The notes under the pieces were generated by a model, which ran no database searches, was not told the origin of the DNA, and saw nothing but the letters and a program-made list of their open reading frames with translations. This document shows positions 7,212 through 12,245 of a DNA stretch of 19,610 bases, in pieces (position 1 is the stretch's first letter; every line of letters begins with the position of its first letter). Origin of the DNA: an uncultured Oscillibacter sp. GTDB taxonomy: Bacteria > Bacillota > Clostridia > Oscillospirales > Oscillospiraceae. The translations under genes were made by a program, and so were the position numbers. The stretch is from contig CAMMCS010000014.1 in assembly GCA_946494635.1 (NCBI GenBank), positions 1-19,610 of the forward strand, read 5' to 3'.

Positions 7212-9314
7212 TCAGGATTCCTGCCGCGCTCTCCCCGCCGCAGGCAGGGCGCTCATACTGCGGAGGCTCACCGCCAGAGTGGACAGGTTGTGCAGCATGG
7301 CCGACGTGGCCGGAGGCAGCACGCCTGCCGCCCCCAGGGCGATCAGCCCGCCGTTGAAGCCGATGACAAAGCGGTAGTTTGCATGGATCCGCCGCATCAG
7401 CGCCATGGACAGCTGCCGCAGCCGCACCAGCTCCCAAAGGCTGTCCGCGGCGATGGTGATATCCGCGATCTCCCGGGCAATCGCCGCCCCGTCGCTGACG
7501 GCGATGCCGGCATCCGCCTCCGACAGGGCCGGCGAATCGTTGATGCCGTCGCCCACCATGAGGACGGTATGGCCCTCCCGACGCAGGGCGGCCACATAGT
7601 CCGCCTTGTCCGCCGGGAGCACCCCGGCCCGGAAATCGTCCACGCCCAGCTGCCGGGCGATGGCCGCGGCGGTACGGGGGCTGTCCCCGGTGAGCATCAC
7701 AGTCCTTTTCATGCCCAGCCCCCGCAGGGTGGACAGGACGTCCCGGGCCTCCTCCCGCACCGGGTCGGAGATGCAGATGACCGCCGCGAGAACCCCGTCA
7801 ATGGCCAGGTGCAGCTGGGAGTACTCCGGCGGAAGGGCGCCGAACTTCGCCTGTTCCTCCGGCGGGATCGTGCAGCCCTCATCCTCGAAGATGAAGTGGG
7901 CGCTGCCGATCCGCACCCGCTCGCCGTTGACAGAGCTGGCGATGCCGTGGGCCACCAGGTATTCCACCTTGGAGTGGTACTCCCGGTGGGTAAGCCCCCG
8001 GCGCCGGGCCTCCTCCACCACGGCGTTGGCCATGGAGTGGGGGAAGTGCTCCTCCAGGCAGGCTGCCAGGCGCAGCATCTCCTCCTCCCGCCTGCCACCG
8101 AAGGGAATGACCGCCGCCACCCGGGGGCACGCATGGGTCAGGGTTCCGGTCTTGTCAAAGACAATGGTATCCGCCCGGGCCACCGCCTCCAGGAATTTGC
8201 CGCCCTTGACGGTGATGTGCTCCCCTCCCGCCTCCCGCATGGCGGAGAGGACAGCCAGCGGCATGGCCAGCTTCAGCGCGCAGGAGAAGTCCACCATCAG
8301 CACGGACAGGGCCCGCGTCACATTCCGGGTCAGGGCAAGGCTCAGGAGGCTGCCGGCAAAGGTGTAGGGCACCAGCTTGTCTGCCAGCCCGGCGGCCCTG
8401 GCTTCGGCGGCGGACTTCATCTGCTCGGACCGCTGGATCATCTCCACGATCTGGTCATAGCGGCCCTGGCCGGCGGCCTGGCGCACCTCCAGGACACATT
8501 CGCCCTCCTCCACCACGGTGCCGGCGTAGACGGCGCCGCCAGGGCGCTTTGCAACAGGGACGGACTCCCCGGTGAGGGAGGCCTGGTTGACCGTGATCTC
8601 CCCCTCCGCCAGCACGCCGTCCAGGGGAACGACGCCTCCGGCCCGGACCACCACGCGGTCCCCCGGCCGCACCTGGCCGATGGGGGTGAGGACCTCTTCC
8701 CCGCCGGCCGTCCGCAGCCACACCCGGTCCACGTGGAGGGACAGGCTCTCCGCCAGATCCGCCACGGACTTCTTTCTGGTCCAGTCCTCCAGCAGCTCCC
8801 CGATCTCCAGCAGGAACATTACCGCCCCCGCAGTGCCGAAGTCCCGGCGGCAGACAGAGATGGTGATGGACAGGGCGTCCAGCAGCTCCACCTTGATCTT
8901 CCTCCGGCGCAGGCACCGCAGGCCACGCCGGAGAAAGGGCACCATGTGCCACACGGCCTGGGCCGCCCGGACCGGCCCGGGCAGGAACAGCGCAGACGCC
9001 GCCTTGGCCAGCACCTTGCCCGTCAGCTTTTCCTGAAAGCGGCGGTTCAGCTCCCGGGTGCTGTGGCCAGGCAGGGTGACGGACGCCTCCGCGTCCGCCC
9101 AGGTAAAGCGGGCCAGATCCTCCAGCACCCGGCTCCGCTCCCCCTGGTAGGTGAGGATCACGCACCGGGTCCGCTCATGGACTGCCGCCTCCCGGGCCCA
9201 TGGCCGCCCCTTCAGCCAGGTCTCCAGCAGATCCGCCTGGCGGAGGGTCATGGTTTTCTGGCACAGCCGCAGGCGAATGCGCCCGCGGCTCTCATGTACG
9301 ATGGTTGCTCTCAT
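7212..9314 (-). CDS. heavy-metal-translocating P-type ATPase (P1B-like)
   Basis: A 700-aa membrane pump. Start ATG at 9314 is set by AAAGGAG 7 nt upstream; an upstream in-frame ATG at 9404 has no such site. An N-terminal HMA-like fold (ATIVHESRGRIRLRL) lacks CxxC. TGES of the actuator domain is near residue 248, the phosphorylated Asp is D387 in DKTGTLT, and the hinge GDGINDSPAL is near 588. The intramembrane metal motif reads DFSCALK (S344-C345-A346) where CPC, SPC or CPH is usual, and the N-domain has EEHFPHSMA where SEHPLA is common. These belong to a branch I recall from gut Firmicutes, often next to DUF6110 proteins. The transported ion cannot be read; first-row transition metal export is inferred. 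It is the last gene of the AraC/microprotein/DUF6110 run. Confidence 0.93.
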   Translation of the reverse strand: MRATIVHESRGRIRLRLCQKTMTLRQADLLETWLKGRPWAREAAVHERTRCVILTYQGERSRVLEDLARFTWADAEASVTLPGHSTRELNRRFQEKLTGKVLAKAASALFLPGPVRAAQAVWHMVPFLRRGLRCLRRRKIKVELLDALSITISVCRRDFGTAGAVMFLLEIGELLEDWTRKKSVADLAESLSLHVDRVWLRTAGGEEVLTPIGQVRPGDRVVVRAGGVVPLDGVLAEGEITVNQASLTGESVPVAKRPGGAVYAGTVVEEGECVLEVRQAAGQGRYDQIVEMIQRSEQMKSAAEARAAGLADKLVPYTFAGSLLSLALTRNVTRALSVLMVDFSCALKLAMPLAVLSAMREAGGEHITVKGGKFLEAVARADTIVFDKTGTLTHACPRVAAVIPFGGRREEEMLRLAACLEEHFPHSMANAVVEEARRRGLTHREYHSKVEYLVAHGIASSVNGERVRIGSAHFIFEDEGCTIPPEEQAKFGALPPEYSQLHLAIDGVLAAVICISDPVREEARDVLSTLRGLGMKRTVMLTGDSPRTAAAIARQLGVDDFRAGVLPADKADYVAALRREGHTVLMVGDGINDSPALSEADAGIAVSDGAAIAREIADITIAADSLWELVRLRQLSMALMRRIHANYRFVIGFNGGLIALGAAGVLPPATSAMLHNLSTLAVSLRSMSALPAAGRARQES

Positions 9315-9499
9315 GTGGTTGCTCCTTTGAGGCCGTCCAAAACGGCCTGTTTTGACATGGGGAACCCGCCCCAACGTCCATAAAATGGCTTTCCCGACGC
9401 ACATGTCGCCGGGAAAAGGTCTCTGATCGAATTTGTATCTCCGGCCCGCAGGCCGTTTTGCGCCGAAAGGAGCCGCAGAACGGCTCCTCCCGCTGAGGG
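9315..9499 (-). other. hairpin-rich spacer between DUF6110 and P-type ATPase genes
   Basis: Three stems lie in 185 nt. GGAGCCG/CGGCTCC (9469-9475/9481-9487) follows the DUF6110 stop and is trailed on the minus strand by TTT, a weak terminator. TTTCCCG/CGGGAAA (9390-9396/9410-9416) closes an imperfect 27-nt hairpin. AGGCCGT/ACGGCCT (9330-9336/9342-9348) is a perfect 7-bp stem directly abutting the ATPase ribosome site (9323-9329). No gene is seen. The arrangement suggests attenuation, RNA processing or translational tuning of the ATPase relative to DUF6110. Confidence 0.5.
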
Positions 9500-9772
9500 T
9501 CAGGCCTCCTGCCCCTCCACCCTGGCATTGTCAGCCTCCTCCGCCTCTTTTGCGGCCCGGGCCTCGTTGATGTCCCTGGCCGCGGCCAGGATATCGGCCG
9601 CATTCTCCTGGAAGGAGACAACGGTCTCCATGACGGAATCCTTTACCCGCAGGCCTGCCGCGGCGGCGTGGGTATAGGCCTTCTTGGCGTCCTTGCTGGT
9701 GAGCAGCTTGATACCCGCAGAACCGAACAGGGCGCCGCCTGCAAAGCACGCCAGCTTGATGTAATGGTTCAT
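9500..9772 (-). CDS. DUF6110-family small protein linked to metal ATPase
   Basis: A 90-aa protein beginning MNHYIKLACFAGGALFGSAG, with one hydrophobic glycine-rich segment (about residues 5-24) that is probably membrane-inserted, then a charged helical tail (SKDAKKAYTHAAAAGLRVKD, later DINEARAAKEAEEAD). This pattern matches what I remember of DUF6110, small proteins found beside heavy-metal P-type ATPases in Firmicutes; no function is established to my knowledge. An AAAGGGAG site lies 7 nt before the ATG. It is 18 nt downstream of the 26-aa microprotein and upstream of the P-type ATPase, all on one strand. An accessory or assembly role for the pump is inference. Family assignment is from memory and would be confirmed by a profile search. 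Confidence 0.85.
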   Translation of the reverse strand: MNHYIKLACFAGGALFGSAGIKLLTSKDAKKAYTHAAAAGLRVKDSVMETVVSFQENAADILAAARDINEARAAKEAEEADNARVEGQEA

Positions 9773-9790
9773 TGTGATTCTCCCTTTCTG

Positions 9791-9871
9791 TTATTTGCGC
9801 CGGTAGCCTGTCATCATCACCATGATCATGCAGATCACAGCGCCCCAAGCCCAGAAGCGGTGCTGTTTCAA
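9791..9871 (-). CDS. 26-aa membrane microprotein with TTG start
   Basis: A very short gene: the peptide starts MKQHRFWAW, continues with the hydrophobic stretch GAVICMIMVMMTG and ends YRRK. It is a single potential membrane helix flanked by positive charges. The TTG start at 9871 is supported by a strong AAGGAGG site 8 nt upstream, and an extended -10 promoter (TGGTATAAT) lies about 55 nt upstream. The stop is 18 nt before the DUF6110 start, so the two are likely co-transcribed with the P-type ATPase. No function is known to me. Small membrane peptides that bind and modulate transporters are an established class, so a regulatory subunit for the ATPase is a reasonable guess only. Codon use and length alone would not prove it is translated. 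Confidence 0.65.
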   Translation of the reverse strand: MKQHRFWAWGAVICMIMVMMTGYRRK

Positions 9872-9923
9872 AGCGATCTCCTCCTTGTGGAAAAACAAGT
9901 TTCAGATCTTTGCATATCTTGGT

Positions 9924-9952
9924 ATTATACCAGCCACACGGCCCCCTGTCTC
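9924..9952 (-). promoter_or_regulatory. promoter of the microprotein/DUF6110/ATPase genes
   Basis: Minus-strand perfect TATAAT (9924-9929) with extended -10 TGG, and GAGACA (4/6) at 9947-9952, spaced 17 bp. The -35 overlaps the araC stop codon. The -10 lies in an 11-bp palindrome (GGTATTATACC), and two direct repeats with 10-bp period, CATATCTT (9913-9920) and CAGATCTT (9903-9910), lie just downstream. These could be contacts for the upstream AraC protein. Confidence 0.65.
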
Positions 9953-10871
9953 ACCGAAACGGCCGCGGTTCTGCCGGTTCAGACATTTTTCGATACTGGC
10001 CGGGCGCCACCCCGTAGTGCTGGCGGAAGGCGGCGGTAAACTGGCTGGCGCTGCTGTAGCCCACCGCCTGGGCCACCCCCAGCACACTGAGGCCGGAGGC
10101 GCGCAGCAGCTCAGCCGCCCGCTCCATCCGCCGCTGCCGCAGCCAGGTGTGGACCGGACATCCGTACATGCGCCGGAAGGCGGCCTTGAAGGCGGTCGGA
10201 GAGAGGTAAAAGTGTCGGCTCAGTTCCGGGATCGTGAGAGGCTCCGACAGATGCGCTTCCATATAGTGTCGGATCTCCGCCGCTGCGCAGGCCAGCTCCC
10301 GGCCCGGCTGGGACGCCGGCTCCTCTGCCTGTCCCCGCTCCTCGGGAGCAGAGAGCAGATACAGCAGCTCCACGGATTTCCAGGCGCAGTACCTGCCCTG
10401 TTCAGCGGCAGGCAATCGCTCCAGCTGTTCAAAGACGCCCCGGCTCCAGGCGGTGCCGCCGATGGCCGCGCAGCCCCTCCGCCGGGCCATCCATTCCCGT
10501 ACCCGGCCGGTATCCAGCGCAAGGCCCCCCAGCAGGCCGCACAGGGTGTCCAGGCTCTTCCGGGCCCCCCGGGCGTCCACCGCCACCAGGATCCCCGCCG
10601 CACCCCCGTCGATCCGGGCGCTCTCCAGGCCTGAGATATCTGTCAGCAGCAGCACCTCGCGGCCGCCTGCCGCCAGCGCCGTTCCATCTCTCCGGGCCAG
10701 GATCACCCGCCCCCGGAGGCAGAACAGCGCCTCAAAATGGAGCGTCTCCAGCCTTATGGGAAGCTGTGCCGAAAGGGCCCCGCCTCCCTGCTCCCGGGAA
10801 AACCGGCAGATCCGGACACCTGGCATGATGTCCTCCCAGCCCGCCTCCGGTTCCAGATATTCCGCCAGCAT
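9951..10871 (-). CDS. AraC-family transcriptional regulator (PchR/YbtA-like)
   Basis: A 306-aa regulator. The C-terminal third is an AraC double helix-turn-helix: IRHYMEAHLSEPLTIPELSR, then FYLSPTAFKAAFRRMYGCPV, then LRQRRMERAAELL and the second motif LGVAQAVGYSSASQFTAAFR ending with HYGVAPGQYRK. The N-terminal part has no recognised sugar-sensor signature and resembles PchR/YbtA-type regulators, which respond to siderophore-metal complexes. The ATG at 10871 has a GGAGGAGGG site before it. It lies 39 nt after the HMA gene, and 79 nt before the microprotein gene. Position suggests control of the DUF6110/ATPase promoter and perhaps of the metallophore-type ABC pair. The effector is unknown. Confidence 0.9.
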   Translation of the reverse strand: MLAEYLEPEAGWEDIMPGVRICRFSREQGGGALSAQLPIRLETLHFEALFCLRGRVILARRDGTALAAGGREVLLLTDISGLESARIDGGAAGILVAVDARGARKSLDTLCGLLGGLALDTGRVREWMARRRGCAAIGGTAWSRGVFEQLERLPAAEQGRYCAWKSVELLYLLSAPEERGQAEEPASQPGRELACAAAEIRHYMEAHLSEPLTIPELSRHFYLSPTAFKAAFRRMYGCPVHTWLRQRRMERAAELLRASGLSVLGVAQAVGYSSASQFTAAFRQHYGVAPGQYRKMSEPAEPRPFR

Positions 10872-10910
10872 CTGTTTCCCTCCTCCGCGCAGGTCTCCCC
10901 GCAGCCCTTG

Positions 10911-11156
10911 TCAGCCGAAGAGCCCCCGCTTCACATAGGGCTCCTTCTGAATGTCCCCCACAGCATAGCCGGTGGCGGAGATGACACTCCGCAGGGCCTG
11001 CTCATCCAGTTCACCCTCTGCAACCACCACGGTCTCCCGTTTGTTCCGGGAGGAGGATACCTTCTTCACCGGAAAGGCCCTCCGTACCGCGTCGTTTACA
11101 TGGCTCTCGCACATGCCGCACATCATCCCGTCCACCTGTACGGTATACTTCCACAT
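10911..11156 (-). CDS. soluble HMA-domain metal-binding protein
   Basis: An 81-aa single-domain heavy-metal-associated protein. The metal site is CGMC at residues 13-16 in the context VDGMMCGMCESHV, with the usual strand-helix pattern and a C-terminal ISATGYAV segment typical of ferredoxin-like HMA domains. I start at the ATG at 11156 (GGGAGG 8 nt upstream); a TTG six bases earlier is only 2 nt from that site and less likely. Such proteins bind and deliver soft metals to P1B ATPases in the cytoplasm. Here the nearby ATPase lacks its own CxxC, so this protein could be its donor or a metal buffer. A TTAG-N6-CTAA palindrome lies 21 bp upstream. It probably shares a transcript with araC. Confidence 0.88.
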   Translation of the reverse strand: MWKYTVQVDGMMCGMCESHVNDAVRRAFPVKKVSSSRNKRETVVVAEGELDEQALRSVISATGYAVGDIQKEPYVKRGLFG

Positions 11157-11176
11157 GTTCAATTCCTCCCGTCAAG

Positions 11177-11194
11177 AATTAGTTGCAACTAACT
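11177..11194. promoter_or_regulatory. metal-regulon operator candidate 2 (upstream of HMA gene)
   Basis: AATTAGTTGCAACTAACT contains the perfect 14-bp palindrome TTAGTTGCAACTAA (11179-11192) and aligns base for base with operator 1 except at the central two bases and one outer base. It overlaps a TATAAG hexamer (minus strand, 11193-11198), a possible -10 for the HMA gene; no convincing -35 is seen. I recall closely similar palindromes before feo genes in gut Firmicutes (memory, not checked). Confidence 0.7.
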
Positions 11195-11205
11195 TATAGG
11201 CATGG

Positions 11206-11224
11206 AAAAGCGGCCCCAGGCCGC
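11206..11224 (-). terminator. intrinsic terminator after the ZIP gene
   Basis: Minus-strand GCGGCC (11219-11224) pairs with GGCCGC (11210-11215) around a 3-nt loop, followed by TTTT (11206-11209). It starts immediately after the ZIP stop codon. The T-run is short, so some read-through to the HMA gene is likely. Confidence 0.6.
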
Positions 11225-12007
11225 TCATCCCAAGGCCACATCCAAGGCCATCATCAGTGTGAATCCCGCCGCGAAGGCCAGGACCCCCGCGTGGGCGTGC
11301 TCCCCCTGGGACATCTCGGGGATCAGCTCCTCCACCACCACATAGACCATCGCGCCGGCGGCAAAGCTCAGCAGGCACGGCAGGGCGGGAATCACCCAGC
11401 CGGACGCCAGGATGGTAAGGGCCGCGGCCACCGGTTCCACCGCGCCGGAGAGTGCTCCGCTCCAAAAGGCCCGGGATTTCTTCATTCCCTCTGCGCACAG
11501 CGGCAGGGAGAGGATGGCCCCCTCCGGAAAATTCTGGATGGCGATGCCAAGAGACAGCGCCACCGCCCCTGTCAGCGTGATTTGCGCGCTGTCCGACAAA
11601 AACCCCGCATAGACCGCTCCCACCGCCATTCCCTCCGGAATGTTGTGAAGGGTCACTGCCAGCGTCAGCATCGTGGTGCGCTTCAGCTGGCTCCTGGGGC
11701 CCTCCGCCTCCTGGCTGCGCTGGTGCAGATGCGGAACCGCATGATCCAGCAGCAGCAAAAACAGCACACCCAGCCAAAAGCCCCCTGCGGCGGGGAGAAA
11801 CGCCCATACTCCCAGGCCGGATGCCTGGTCCATAGCTGGAATCAGCAGGCTCCAGATGGAGGCGGCCACCATCACGCCGGAGGCAAAGCCAGTCAGCCCC
11901 CGCTGCACCCGGTCACCCATCCCGTTTTTCAGGAAAAACACGCAGGCCGAGCCCAAGGCGGTGCCGGCAAATGGAATCATCAGGCCATAAAACACTGTCA
12001 GATCCAT
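11225..12007 (-). CDS. ZIP-family metal transporter
   Basis: A 260-aa membrane protein of the ZIP (ZupT/GufA) family, which moves divalent metals such as zinc, iron or manganese into the cytoplasm. The two metal-binding helices are clear: HNIPEG at residues 121-126 and QNFPEG at 158-163, with H121, N122, E125, N159 and E162 lining the expected binuclear site. A His-containing stretch DHAVPHLHQ (88-96) precedes the variable loop. About eight hydrophobic segments are seen, and length fits the bacterial family. The ATG at 12007 follows a GAGGGGG site. It has its own full-consensus promoter with a TTAG-type operator at the start point, so metal repression is likely. Whether zinc, iron or manganese is the physiological cargo is undecided from sequence. 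Confidence 0.93.
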   Translation of the reverse strand: MDLTVFYGLMIPFAGTALGSACVFFLKNGMGDRVQRGLTGFASGVMVAASIWSLLIPAMDQASGLGVWAFLPAAGGFWLGVLFLLLLDHAVPHLHQRSQEAEGPRSQLKRTTMLTLAVTLHNIPEGMAVGAVYAGFLSDSAQITLTGAVALSLGIAIQNFPEGAILSLPLCAEGMKKSRAFWSGALSGAVEPVAAALTILASGWVIPALPCLLSFAAGAMVYVVVEELIPEMSQGEHAHAGVLAFAAGFTLMMALDVALG

Positions 12008-12035
12008 GGATTTCGCCCCCTCTCTGCAGCGTTAA

Positions 12036-12053
12036 AGTTAGTTTATGCTAACC
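12036..12053. promoter_or_regulatory. metal-regulon operator candidate 3 (ZIP promoter)
   Basis: AGTTAGTTTATGCTAACC keeps the GTTAG-N6-CTAAC plan of the other two sites and is the core of a longer imperfect palindrome (12032-12057, 10 of 13 positions symmetric, outer arms TTAA). It begins 8 bp downstream of the -10 of the ZIP promoter, covering the expected start point, a classic repressor position. Confidence 0.7.
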
Positions 12054-12061
12054 TTAAAGGC

Positions 12062-12090
12062 ATTATATACTTCCCCTGCCTTCTTGTCAA
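12062..12090 (-). promoter_or_regulatory. full-consensus sigma-A promoter of the ZIP gene
   Basis: Minus-strand TTGACA (12085-12090) and TATAAT (12062-12067) are both perfect and exactly 17 bp apart. The transcript would start inside operator 3 and have a leader of about 45 nt. A promoter this strong for a transporter implies tight repression when metal is sufficient. Confidence 0.88.
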
Positions 12091-12154
12091 GAAGTATGTG
12101 CAGGAAACCGCCCTGCCTTTCCATGTGCCGCAGAAGTTCTCCGGCCCAGCAGGC

Positions 12155-12189
12155 AAAAAGGCAGACGCGGGGAAATGTCCGCGTCTGCC
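12155..12189 (-). terminator. intrinsic terminator of the flavoenzyme gene
   Basis: A perfect 11-bp stem, GGCAGACGCGG/CCGCGTCTGCC (12160-12170/12179-12189), with an 8-nt loop is followed on the minus strand by TTTTT (12155-12159). It lies 56 nt after the flavoenzyme stop codon. Confidence 0.85.
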
Positions 12190-12200
12190 CTTTGTCCGCC

Positions 12201-12232
12201 CTCCGGCCGCACTCTGCGTCCTGCGGCCGGAG
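12201..12232. repeat. hairpin between the flavoenzyme stop and its terminator
   Basis: A second perfect 11-bp stem, CTCCGGCCGCA/TGCGGCCGGAG (12201-12211/12222-12232), with a 10-nt loop. It has no T-run and probably protects the 3' end of the transcript or assists termination in tandem with the next stem. Confidence 0.6.
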
Positions 12233-12245
12233 AGCCCGCAGTCTC

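Noticed and set aside
9349..9354. Plus-strand TTGACA at about 9353 as a promoter
   Set aside because: No -10 at proper spacing and no plus-strand gene downstream.
7191..9383. 730-codon open frame on the plus strand opposite the P-type ATPase
   Set aside because: Its His/Gln/Gly/Pro-rich product is the antisense shadow of the ATPase, which has every catalytic motif; no ribosome site on the plus strand.
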